Assembly (NCBI GenBank): GCA_024643945.1 | Contig: JAHELX010000094.1 | Span: 1 to 13,810, forward strand | Direction: 5' to 3' | DNA: 13,810 bases | From: Anaerolineales bacterium | GTDB lineage: Bacteria > Chloroflexota > Anaerolineae > 4572-78 > NAK82 | Part shown: piece by piece, positions 6,142-13,040 of the stretch | Numbering within the stretch: position 1 is the first letter of the stretch | Layout of the letters: each line of letters starts with the position of its first letter | Notes under the pieces: generated by a model | Database searches by the model: none | What the model was told of the DNA's origin: nothing | Seen by the model: the letters and a program-made list of their open reading frames with translations, nothing else | Translations under genes and position numbers: made by a program

Positions 6142-7518
6142 ATGACATCCGTGAACCCCGCCATTTTCCGTGAATACGACATCCGTGGTGTGGTAGACCA
6201 AGACTTAACCGAAGAGTTTGCGCATCTACTGGGCAAAGCCTCTGGCACAATGATACGCCGCGCTGGTCACAAAAAGGTTGTCATCGGCCACGACGTGCGC
6301 CCCTCGTCCCCGACCTACGCTCGCGCTATGACCGAGGGCATCCTGAGCACTGGCGTGGATGTAATAGACGTGGGCCTGGTACCTACGCCTGGCGTGTATT
6401 GGGCGCTGTGGAACCTGGATGTGGAAGGCGGCGCGATGATCACCGGCAGCCACAACCCGCCAGAATTCAACGGCTTCAAAGTTGCCGTGGGGCACGCCAC
6501 TATTTATGGAGAGGCTATCCAGGAGTTACGAAAGCTCATTGAGGCTGACGACTTTGAGGTAGGGAAAGGAACTCGCACCGAAGCCGACATCATCTCTGAT
6601 TACGTGGCCGACATGCGCCAGCGAGTAGGGACCATCGCCCGCCCGATGAAAGTGATTGCCGATTGCGGCAACGGTTGCGCATCGCTGACAGCTCAGTTGC
6701 TAGACGAGATCGGGGCCGACGTAACGCACCTGTATTGCGAGCCTGATGGCACCTTCCCCAATCATCACCCAGACCCTACCTTACCTGCCTCCCTGACCGA
6801 CCTCATCGCTAGAGTCAATGAGACCGGGGCTGAACTGGGTGTAGCATTCGATGGCGATGCCGACCGCCTGGGTGTGATAGACCGGCAGGGTCACATTATC
6901 TGGGGCGACTACTTGCTCATCCTCTACAGTCGGGAGATTCTGGCCAGGAAGCCGGGCGCGCCTATTATCTTCGAGGTGAAGTGCTCCCAGGCATTGGTTG
7001 AAGAGATAGAGAAAGAAGGGGGAAAGCCAATTATGTATCGCACCGGGCACTCTCTCATCAAGGAAAAGATGAAAGAGATTGGCGCGCCGCTGGCCGGAGA
7101 GATGAGCGGGCACCTCTTCTTCGCAGACGAATACTATGGTTACGATGACGCCGTCTACGCCGCCGCCCGACTGCTGCGTTACGTGGCCGCCAGCGACCAG
7201 ACCATCCAAGAGATGCTGGCCGATGTGCCCCGCTTTTACGCCACGCCGGAGATTCGCGTGGATTGTCCCGACGACGAGAAGTTCCAGGCAGTGGCTCGGA
7301 TGACTGAGTATTTCAAACAAAAGTACGACGTGATTGACGTAGATGGCGTACGGGTCCTCTTCGGCGACGGATGGGGCCTGGTTCGCGCCAGCAACACACA
7401 GCCAGTACTGGTACTGCGCTTTGAGGCAAAGACACCGGAGCGCTTGGAAGCTATCAAGCGGGAGATGCTGGACAAGTTATCTGAGGTATCGTCGGTTGAC
7501 GTCAGCGCAATTGGGTAG
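6142..7518 (+). CDS. Phosphomannomutase/phosphoglucomutase (alpha-D-phosphohexomutase family)
   Basis: A 458-residue cytoplasmic enzyme that interconverts hexose 1- and 6-phosphates, supplying sugar nucleotides for polysaccharide and glycoconjugate synthesis. All four family signatures are visible: the phosphoserine loop TGSHNPPEFNGFK with Ser103, the Mg2+ loop DGDADR (237-242), the sugar-binding loop GEMSGH (319-324), and the C-terminal phosphate-binding RASNTQP (415-421). The opening FREYDIRG also fits. GEMSGH favours the PMM/PGM (ManB/AlgC-like) group over phosphoglucosamine mutase. Length is normal (about 450-465). AGGAG (6129-6133) lies 8 bases before the ATG, and a strong promoter lies upstream, so it is probably transcribed alone. 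Its stop is only three bases from the stop of the convergent membrane protein gene. Confidence 0.94.
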   Translation: MTSVNPAIFREYDIRGVVDQDLTEEFAHLLGKASGTMIRRAGHKKVVIGHDVRPSSPTYARAMTEGILSTGVDVIDVGLVPTPGVYWALWNLDVEGGAMITGSHNPPEFNGFKVAVGHATIYGEAIQELRKLIEADDFEVGKGTRTEADIISDYVADMRQRVGTIARPMKVIADCGNGCASLTAQLLDEIGADVTHLYCEPDGTFPNHHPDPTLPASLTDLIARVNETGAELGVAFDGDADRLGVIDRQGHIIWGDYLLILYSREILARKPGAPIIFEVKCSQALVEEIEKEGGKPIMYRTGHSLIKEKMKEIGAPLAGEMSGHLFFADEYYGYDDAVYAAARLLRYVAASDQTIQEMLADVPRFYATPEIRVDCPDDEKFQAVARMTEYFKQKYDVIDVDGVRVLFGDGWGLVRASNTQPVLVLRFEAKTPERLEAIKREMLDKLSEVSSVDVSAIG

Positions 7519-7521
7519 ATA

Positions 7522-8334
7522 TCACGGCGTATAGCGCAGGATGACGAAGAGGCCGATGGCAGTAACGGCAGCGAACTCGATCAGCGCGCGACGGGTGAGG
7601 TGTCCTAACAAATGCTGCTGGGCCAGCCCGGTGAATATGTAGAAGATGAGTAACAGCCACAGGCCGGCCGTCGCTGGGGGTACGCGCCAGAAGTTGATGG
7701 CCCATAGGCACTGCCCCATCACCAGGGTCGCTATTCCGGCAAAGAGCCACGTCCGGCCGGCCTGGGCCGGTCCGGCACGTAAAAGCGAGGCAGCCAAAAG
7801 CCCGCTGACGAGCAGCACTTCTGTTGCTGATAAAATGCTGCGCGCACGGGTCTGGTAGATAACGACGAAGAACCCGAAGGCCACGCCATAAGCAACCAGG
7901 TTCAGCCAGAGCCGAGCTAATTCATACAGGGGATCACACGGGTCAATCGTGTGATATTCGGCTAGCACCAAAAACCAAAGTAGCACGCCCGTAGCTCCAA
8001 TCCCGGCCAACCACCAACCGAGAGACAGCGTCAGCAGGGAGAGCCACAGCGTGGCCAGAATGACGAGCAGGCCGGGCAATACCCAAAAGGCGAGAGCATA
8101 GCCCGGTGTTCGGCGAGACAAGAATGGGTGAGCATACACAACAGCCCTGGCGCCGGTTGCGGCCAGCCCACCCAATAGCAAAGCCATTAGCCATCGCTGC
8201 GACACTACCAGCGTGAGAGGCGACCCGAAAAGCGTCAGTTCGATGGTCCGGCTGGGCAGCTCAATCAGAAAATAGGCAACCAGACCCAACAGTGTAAGGC
8301 TGACCAGGATGCTGATTCGCTCGTAGATAGGCAT
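7522..8334 (-). CDS. Polytopic membrane protein of unknown function
   Basis: A 270-residue protein I do not recognise. It is very hydrophobic, with about eight or nine predicted membrane segments (for example near residues 8-25, 45-62, 81-104, 107-124, 140-160, 165-185, 195-212, 220-240 and 250-267). The loops are short. A conserved-looking polar stretch, AEYHTIDPCDPLYELARLW, separates the two halves. No catalytic motif is evident and no signal peptide is distinct from the first membrane segment. The ATG at 8334 has only a weak AGGTG upstream. The gene is convergent with the phosphohexomutase (three-base gap) and divergent from the prepilin peptidase, so its neighbours give no clear function. 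Confidence 0.75.
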   Translation of the reverse strand: MPIYERISILVSLTLLGLVAYFLIELPSRTIELTLFGSPLTLVVSQRWLMALLLGGLAATGARAVVYAHPFLSRRTPGYALAFWVLPGLLVILATLWLSLLTLSLGWWLAGIGATGVLLWFLVLAEYHTIDPCDPLYELARLWLNLVAYGVAFGFFVVIYQTRARSILSATEVLLVSGLLAASLLRAGPAQAGRTWLFAGIATLVMGQCLWAINFWRVPPATAGLWLLLIFYIFTGLAQQHLLGHLTRRALIEFAAVTAIGLFVILRYTP

Positions 8335-8405
8335 TTCTGGGCACCTGTAGGTCCCTTCGGGGAAACGACCTTAGTTTGTGAACAACATAGGATTGTATAC
8401 GCTCC

Positions 8406-8436
8406 GACCCTGAATGTCAAAGATGGTTTCAGGGTC
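8406..8436. repeat. 9-bp inverted repeat ahead of the prepilin peptidase gene
   Basis: GACCCTGAA (8406-8414) pairs perfectly with TTCAGGGTC (8428-8436) around a 13-base loop. It ends about 18 bases before the ATG at 8455 and just before the AAAGG ribosome site. It may be an operator or a translation-control hairpin; there is no T-run. Confidence 0.6.
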
Positions 8437-8454
8437 TCATCAAAGGCCTAACAT

Positions 8455-9267
8455 ATGAGCATCGAGACACTTGTATACGCTTTGATCGGCTGGCTGGTCA
8501 GCGTGTTCATCAACCATGCGGCCGACACCTTGCCACGTCGTGTGGGCTTGGGGGAGATTCCTTGCTGCGCGGATTGTAATACGCCCCGGCCCCCAGCAGC
8601 CTGGAGTGCGGTGATAGGATATCTCAGCGGACGGCGCGTTTGCCTGGGATGTGGTGCCCCGTTACCGCTTCGGTCGGTAGTGGTAGAGGTGGTGACGCCA
8701 GCCATTTTTGTGGGGCTATTGTGGCGATACGGTCCGTCGCTCCATTTAGGCCTTCTTTCCCTCTACAGCGCCATCTTCATCCTGGTGACTGTCACCGACC
8801 TGGAGCACCGCCTCATCCTGAACGTCGTCATGGTGCCGGCGATTTTGCTGGCGATAGGAGGCGCTTTTTTCAACAACGATATGAGTTATCGGCGTGCGCT
8901 TCTGGGAGGTGCGTTCGGCTTTATCAGCCTGTATGCGATGTTTCTGCTGGCACAACCCGTGGGTGCGCTGTTAAGCCGCCTCTCGGGGCGTGAGGTGAAC
9001 GAGGTTCCCTTCGGCTTCGGCGATGTGACGCTGGGCACTTTCATCGGGTTGATCACCGGGCTGCCAGGCGTTTTCCTTGCCTTACTCATCACGCTGCTAT
9101 CGGCAGGCCTGGGGGCAGCTTTGTTCTGGTTTGTGCGAGCTGTGATTCAGCGCCGTTATAGCCTGTTTACCCCGATACCCTATGGACCGTTCCTGGTGCT
9201 GGGTGGCTTCATCATGATGGCCTATGGTCCTCAAATCCTTCAGTGGTACATTGCCGGGGCGACATAG
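8455..9267 (+). CDS. Type IV prepilin peptidase (A24 aspartic peptidase)
   Basis: A 270-residue inner-membrane enzyme that cleaves the leader peptide from type IV prepilins or pseudopilins and in many members N-methylates the new N-terminus. Seen: N-terminal segment, then a cytosolic loop with two Cys pairs, CADC (38-41) and CLGC (63-66), the zinc-binding arrangement of bifunctional enzymes; the first catalytic aspartate in TDLEHRLI (Asp115); the second in the GxGD motif GFGDVTLG (Asp190); and about seven membrane segments. Odd: the residue after GFGDV is Thr where Lys is usual (GxGDVK). AAAGG lies about 9 bases before the ATG. No pilin or secretion genes are nearby, so it is an isolated copy, perhaps serving pili encoded elsewhere. 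Confidence 0.9.
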   Translation: MSIETLVYALIGWLVSVFINHAADTLPRRVGLGEIPCCADCNTPRPPAAWSAVIGYLSGRRVCLGCGAPLPLRSVVVEVVTPAIFVGLLWRYGPSLHLGLLSLYSAIFILVTVTDLEHRLILNVVMVPAILLAIGGAFFNNDMSYRRALLGGAFGFISLYAMFLLAQPVGALLSRLSGREVNEVPFGFGDVTLGTFIGLITGLPGVFLALLITLLSAGLGAALFWFVRAVIQRRYSLFTPIPYGPFLVLGGFIMMAYGPQILQWYIAGAT

Positions 9268-9577
9268 TACTACAACTTCATCGTTATCATCACCATTGTC
9301 CGTTGCCCGGACCGCGCAGTTCCCATCGCTCTAATATGAGTCTGGCAAGATAGAATTGGTCCTCGCAACCGCGTAACTTTCACCCACAATAGGGGTTTCT
9401 TTACTATGAAGTGGAAATGTCGTGCTACGGGGGGCTGCTTTCAAAAGCAAGCTTTTTACTTCTCACAGTCCTTTGCCTGTATATTACCTACAAGTGCTTA
9501 GTCTTTCCCTCACAAACCAGTCTTTTCTGCCACTACTTGAATGGTGATAATTCTACATACACCTCAGTGTAAATCTA

Positions 9578-9606
9578 TTGACACTTATCTGCAAAGATGA
9601 TAAAAT
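9578..9606 (+). promoter_or_regulatory. Near-consensus sigma70-type promoter for cstA
   Basis: A perfect -35 TTGACA (9578-9583), a 17-base spacer, and -10 TAAAAT (9601-9606; five of six). It sits about 225 bases ahead of the cstA start and therefore gives a long untranslated leader. Confidence 0.8.
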
Positions 9607-9612
9607 AAATGT

Positions 9613-9832
9613 ATCAATAGGATTTTAGTACCACCAAAAATCTCAAAAAATCCCCTGGGTTGGGCGGTAGCCGACCGTGGTGGCTGGCACGTGTGTCGCA
9701 GTGACTACGGCGTGACGGAAACGTGGGACAAGAGAGAAAGGAGGTGAGGCTACAAGCGAAACGCCAGCACCAAGTTTATCTCTTCAGTGACCGTCGTGTT
9801 GGGTTCTTTTTTCCAAAGGAGGAAAAAAAATT
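9613..9832 (+). promoter_or_regulatory. Long cstA leader with possible alternative hairpins; candidate cis-regulatory RNA
   Basis: The leader could form GGTG/CACC (9743-9746 with 9768-9771) enclosing GGC/GCC (9748-9750 with 9763-9765). Alternatively CCAGCAC (9764-9770) can pair with GTGTTGG (9796-9802), followed by TTCTTTTTT (9804-9812), which is terminator-like. The two structures share bases and exclude each other. Further possible stems are GATTTT/AAAATC and CCACCA/TGGTGG early in the leader. I could not match it to a known riboswitch by eye. Confidence 0.45.
9764..9812 (+). terminator. Terminator-like hairpin with U-run in the cstA leader (possible attenuator)
   Basis: A seven-pair stem (CCAGCAC with GTGTTGG, one G-T pair) with a 25-base loop is followed within a few bases by TTCTTTTTT. 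It lies just upstream of the cstA ribosome site at 9815-9822. The long loop weakens the case. Confidence 0.4.
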
Positions 9833-11548
9833 ATGAACGCAATACTTGTCTTGATATTGAGTGCCGTGGGCATCGCTGTCGGGTACGGCCTTTATGCCCG
9901 GATCATTGACAAAACTATCGTCCAGCCCAATCCCGACAAAAAAACGCCTGCCACGATGTATATGGACGGTGTGGACTTCACACCTGCCAAGGGAAGCGTG
10001 CTCTTCGGCTACCAGTTCAAGTCTATCGCCGCGCTGGGCCCTATCACCGGCCCCATCGTTGCGGTACAGTGGGGCTGGCTGCCAGCGCTTTTATGGATCC
10101 TCTTGGGTGTCTTCTTCATCGGCTGGGTGCAAGACTACGGCGCCATGATCATGGGTGTGCGTCGCGAGGGAGACACCATGGGCGCACTCAGTTACAAACT
10201 CATCTCGCCCCGCGCCCGCAACATCCTCATGATCTTCATCTACTTCTACCTGCTGCTGATTATGGGCGCGTTTGGCAACCTGGTAGGCAAGAACTTGATG
10301 GCCAAGCCCGAGGTACCCTTCGGCATGATTGCTGTCGTTCTGATGGGTGTGCTGGCCGGCCAGATGACCTATAAGTGGAAGCAGGACATCATCCTGACCA
10401 CCATCGTCACTGTCGTGTTTACCTTCGTAGGCATCTGGATAAGCACACTGCCGTTTATGACTAACCTCTTCTCAGGTATCTACGGCCTCCCCGATTCTCC
10501 GAAAATCCTTCTAGGCAACACACAGGCTCAGGTCATCGGCACCTTGCTGGTGGTCATCTTCTGCTACCTGGGCGCGGTGCTGCCCATCTGGTCTTTCGCT
10601 CAGCCCGTCAACTATATCTCCTTCTGGATCGTCTCGCTGGGGATGCTGGGTGGTGTGATCGGCCTGCTGATCTGGCGTCCAGGAATGGGTGACTTCCCTG
10701 CCTTTACCCGGTTCACCATCCCCGCCGGACCATTGTGGCCCATGCTCTTCGTCACCATCGCCTGCGGGGCTATCTCCGGCTGGCACAGCCTGGTTTCCAG
10801 CTCCGGCACAGCCCGCCAGTTGGAGAAGGAGACAGATGCTTTACCGGTTGGCGGCGGTGCCATGTTCATGGAAGCGGGATTCGCGGTTATGGCCTTCCTG
10901 ACCGCCACTGTCGCCTTCGGCGGCTTGAGTGGTTACCAGGAGACACTGGGAGCCTCGGCCGCCCTGGGTGTTTTCGCCAATGGGTTGGCCAACTTCCTGG
11001 ACTACATCGCCATCCCCCACAGCTTCGGCGTGGCCTACGGCTCCGTCTTCCTGACCATTATGGCGCTGACCATCATGCAACTAGTAGTGCGCTTCATGCG
11101 CGTGGCCAGCGCCGAGCTGGTGGGTGGCGCGGTGCCAGCGATGAAGAACATCCACGTCGGCAGCATCGTCGCATTGCTTTTGACGCTGCTCTTCGTCTGG
11201 ATCATCCCCTGGCTGACCATCTGGCTCGCCTTCGGCGCTTCAAACCAACTGATGGCCGGTCTGGCCCTGCTGCTGATCTCGCTATGGCTGATGTCGGAGG
11301 GTAGAAGACACAATTGGGCGCTCTATCCCGCGATCTTTATGATCATCACCACCATCGCGGCGTTGCTCTGGGTCGCCTATTCGAATCTTCTCGTCAGCCT
11401 GCCGCAGGCTGCCACTGCTCAGGCCGCGCTTGCCGCTATCCTCGTTGGTGTCATCTGTCTGGTACTGGTGGTGGCAGCGGTGATCCTGATTGCGGATGGC
11501 TGGCAGGCCATCCAGAAAGCCAGGAAGGTGAAGCCGGCTGAGGCCTGA
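9833..11548 (+). CDS. cstA: CstA-family carbon starvation transporter (pyruvate/peptide uptake)
   Basis: A 571-residue polytopic membrane protein of the CstA/BtsT family, which in characterised members imports pyruvate or peptides with cations. Seen: about 15 hydrophobic segments; the family signature FKSIAALGPITGP (62-74) followed by QWGWLPALLWILLG; VQDYGAMIMGVRR; and GWHSLVSSSGTARQL (316-330). It is shorter than Escherichia coli CstA and BtsT (about 700 residues), in line with the shorter branch of the family. AAAGGAGG (9815-9822) lies 10 bases before the ATG. It appears to be transcribed alone from the promoter at 9578, through a structured leader that may attenuate transcription. The exact substrate is not shown by sequence. 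Confidence 0.93.
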   Translation: MNAILVLILSAVGIAVGYGLYARIIDKTIVQPNPDKKTPATMYMDGVDFTPAKGSVLFGYQFKSIAALGPITGPIVAVQWGWLPALLWILLGVFFIGWVQDYGAMIMGVRREGDTMGALSYKLISPRARNILMIFIYFYLLLIMGAFGNLVGKNLMAKPEVPFGMIAVVLMGVLAGQMTYKWKQDIILTTIVTVVFTFVGIWISTLPFMTNLFSGIYGLPDSPKILLGNTQAQVIGTLLVVIFCYLGAVLPIWSFAQPVNYISFWIVSLGMLGGVIGLLIWRPGMGDFPAFTRFTIPAGPLWPMLFVTIACGAISGWHSLVSSSGTARQLEKETDALPVGGGAMFMEAGFAVMAFLTATVAFGGLSGYQETLGASAALGVFANGLANFLDYIAIPHSFGVAYGSVFLTIMALTIMQLVVRFMRVASAELVGGAVPAMKNIHVGSIVALLLTLLFVWIIPWLTIWLAFGASNQLMAGLALLLISLWLMSEGRRHNWALYPAIFMIITTIAALLWVAYSNLLVSLPQAATAQAALAAILVGVICLVLVVAAVILIADGWQAIQKARKVKPAEA

Positions 11549-11650
11549 TGAGCGCCAGGCCAACGGAATCCGTGTACTGCTGGGCGCGATGTTATCCAGC
11601 CTTCATCATTCCCGACCACAAAGCATCCTGCAGTTAGACTTCGGGTAAGA

Positions 11651-11800
11651 GAATAGGGGTGAACGGCCGCCCGCCATGTCTTGCTTTCGCTGGCCCGTAG
11701 GGTGGAGCCACCTGTGCCTGCGTATGCAGGCCCCAGGCTACCGACACCGGCGCAGGCGGGACGGGCAGGTGCGCCAACGGGCCAGGGTTCGCCCCTATTC
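11651..11800. repeat. 150-bp nested inverted-repeat structure
   Basis: Outer arms 11651-11664 and 11787-11800 pair over 14 bases (one G-T pair). Next inside, 11690-11698 (CTGGCCCGT) pairs perfectly with 11777-11785. Then CACCTG near 11710-11715 pairs with CAGGTG at 11766-11771, and CCTGC-GTAT-GCAGG forms a small internal hairpin. The nesting could make a long cruciform or RNA rod. It also contains the 14-base core shared with the repeat at 4128. It lies between cstA and the thioredoxin-like gene. Confidence 0.75.
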
Positions 11801-11834
11801 CCCGCCTCCGATAGGATTATGTGAGAGTATTGTG

Positions 11835-12206
11835 ATGTCCCACGTTTCCGTCCAGGTTATCGCCCCGGTACTGACGAACTTCTTCCACTGTATGCACTGT
11901 GAGCAAATCTTCGACCAGGCCGATATTGGCCGGCAGGTACATCAGGAAGAGCTCGATCAATATCCCGGAGATCTCAAACAAGAAACCGCTCGCCTGGCCA
12001 ACTGGCTCTCTGACCTGGCTTACCGCTATGGCGACCAGATCCACATGCGGGTGATTGACTCTCAATCGCCCGAAGGGCTTTTCAAGTCGCTGCGCTATTG
12101 GGTGCGCCAGTACCCCACCTTTATCGTGGACGGGCGCGAGAAGGTCACCGGCTGGGACCAGGGGGCACTGGAAGCAATTCTGCAAGCCCGGTTAGCGGGC
12201 AGGTAA
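11835..12206 (+). CDS. Thioredoxin-fold protein with CxxC motif
   Basis: A 123-residue protein with a thioredoxin-like pattern: strand SVQVIAPVLTNFF leading into a CMHC redox pair (Cys19, Cys22), a helical middle (about 35-65), strand QIHMRVIDSQSP, and YPTFIVDGREKVTGW with the cis-proline at 94 facing the active site. It probably acts in thiol exchange or as a redox sensor. I cannot assign it to a named subfamily. The frame is open further upstream, to 11676, but that part is Arg-rich, runs through the inverted-repeat structure, and adds nothing fold-like, so ATG 11835 was chosen; its ribosome site (GAGAG) is weak. The next gene starts at the base after its stop, which suggests a shared transcript and function with the small proteins and ATPase that follow. 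Confidence 0.8.
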   Translation: MSHVSVQVIAPVLTNFFHCMHCEQIFDQADIGRQVHQEELDQYPGDLKQETARLANWLSDLAYRYGDQIHMRVIDSQSPEGLFKSLRYWVRQYPTFIVDGREKVTGWDQGALEAILQARLAGR

Positions 12207-12515
12207 GTGTCTATCAAGCTATCTCGCACGCTCCAGCGACTTGAATTTGGCATTGAAAAGGCGCTTCAAATCCTACGCGACGTCATCTATGGGATGACTG
12301 TCTACGATTGGGTACACGAGCTGAACAAAGCTCGGAACGAGGAGGAGCGTCTTTTTACTGTTATTGTTTATGGTGACCTGTTGGGAATCCCCATTCTGCC
12401 GCCATATTATACGTTGCGCCTGCTTCCCTTTATGGTCCCGACCTTGGAAAACTGGCGGCGCAGTATGCTGCGCGAGAGAGACCTGACCGATCTTATCGAT
12501 CAAGAGATTGGCTGA
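12207..12515 (+). CDS. Small conserved-motif protein, first of two tandem paralogs, function unknown
   Basis: A 102-residue protein of no family I recognise. It begins with a GTG directly after the thioredoxin-like stop, with GGGCAGG just upstream. It is mostly helical in appearance: an amphipathic N-terminal helix (about 5-30), IYGM at 27-30, a charged middle, then GDLLGIPILPPYY (56-68), LRLLP (70-74), a Trp at 83 and MLRERDLTD (87-95). Aligned without gaps to the product of the gene at 12752, about 41 of 73 positions are identical. The hydrophobic, Pro/Tyr-rich centre is too short and broken for a clear membrane helix. Its position between a thioredoxin-fold gene and an ArsA-type ATPase suggests a partner or substrate of that ATPase; this is inference. 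Confidence 0.8.
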   Translation: MSIKLSRTLQRLEFGIEKALQILRDVIYGMTVYDWVHELNKARNEEERLFTVIVYGDLLGIPILPPYYTLRLLPFMVPTLENWRRSMLRERDLTDLIDQEIG

Positions 12516-12640
12516 TCGTAACTTGCTATTATCCGATTTTTGGATACACTTAATGGGCCGCAATTTGCTCCCGCTGAATCTAGTACCCCATCACAGGGAT
12601 TATGATATGATACAGATTACGCCCATGAGGCCGAATCTAA

Positions 12641-12663
12641 CTTATCAAAATCACTTTGATAGG
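12641..12663. promoter_or_regulatory. Inverted repeat, possible operator or hairpin
   Basis: CTTATCAAA (12641-12649) pairs with TTTGATAGG (12655-12663) around a five-base loop, with one G-T pair. It lies in the AT-rich 236-base gap between the two small paralogs, downstream of two overlapping TATGAT-like hexamers (near 12601-12611) that lack a good -35. It may be an operator for a second transcript; no T-run follows. Confidence 0.4.
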
Positions 12664-12751
12664 GCACTAGTAATCCGCTACGAGTTTCCGTGACCTGGCG
12701 ATACTCTCAACTCCCCGAAGGGGACATCTAGCATCTGTGGAGGAACGTATT

Positions 12752-13027
12752 ATGTCCGAAGAAGAACGCAACATCTTGAAGAAGCTAAGCCAGTCTGCTG
12801 TCCAGTTTATCTACGGCATGGCCGGCCACGATATGACCCGCTTTGCCTTAAAGACCCGGGGCAGCATGGAGCACCTGTTCATCCTCATCACGATGGGCGA
12901 CCTGCTGGGCGTGCCTATCCTGCCACCCTACTACTCGCTACGCTTGCTGCCTTACGTCGTACCCCAGATTTCCACCTGGAAGCGACGCATGCTGCGCGAG
13001 AGAGACCTGACCGACGCCTTGGCCTAG
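12752..13027 (+). CDS. Small conserved-motif protein, second of two tandem paralogs, function unknown
   Basis: A 91-residue paralog of the preceding small protein, with a shorter, acidic start (MSEEERNILKK) and the same ungapped core: IYGM (20-23), GDLLGVPILPPYY (49-61), LRLLP (63-67), Trp76 and MLRERDLTD (80-88). A GGAGG at 12739-12743 lies 8 bases before the ATG, so this start is preferred over an in-frame GTG at 12737 that overlaps the ribosome site. The ATPase gene begins 13 bases after the stop, so the two are very likely co-transcribed and may form a complex. Odd: the last conserved 26 bases are identical in DNA to the first paralog, although the DNA just upstream has diverged at synonymous sites. 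Confidence 0.85.
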   Translation: MSEEERNILKKLSQSAVQFIYGMAGHDMTRFALKTRGSMEHLFILITMGDLLGVPILPPYYSLRLLPYVVPQISTWKRRMLRERDLTDALA

Positions 13028-13040
13028 AAGGGATAATCTC

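Larger units (their letters stand above)
9268..9832. other. 565-base gene-free stretch ahead of cstA
   Basis: No protein gene is supported. 9268-9577 is AT-richer than its neighbours and holds only short dyads (GTCCG/CGGAC near 9299-9313, TGCTT/AAGCA near 9438-9452) without recognisable function. 9578-9606 is a promoter. 9607-9832 is a leader with several possible hairpins, two copies of AAAGGAGG and a terminator-like element. Confidence 0.7.

Noticed and set aside
6781..7320. Minus-strand open frame of about 180 codons
   Set aside because: Antisense to the phosphohexomutase; no recognisable domain.
9613..9832. Known riboswitch class in the cstA leader (c-di-GMP, glycine, T-box, glnA, ZTP and THF considered)
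   Set aside because: None of their conserved cores could be found by eye; short matches such as GACGGAA lacked the rest of the motif.
9744..9836. 30-codon leader frame ending in an ATGA overlap with cstA
   Set aside because: Its GTG overlaps the AAAGGAGG itself, so spacing is wrong for initiation; kept only as a remark in the leader findings.
10735..11304. Plus-strand open frame inside cstA
   Set aside because: Out-of-frame shadow of cstA, rich in Arg and His with no membrane segments.
11676..11834. N-terminal extension of the thioredoxin-like gene
   Set aside because: Arg-rich, passes through the nested inverted repeat, no ribosome site; the fold begins after ATG 11835.
12508..12693. 61-codon plus-strand frame between the two small paralogs
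   Set aside because: Overlaps the end of the first paralog, no ribosome site, low-complexity product, no resemblance to the paralogs.
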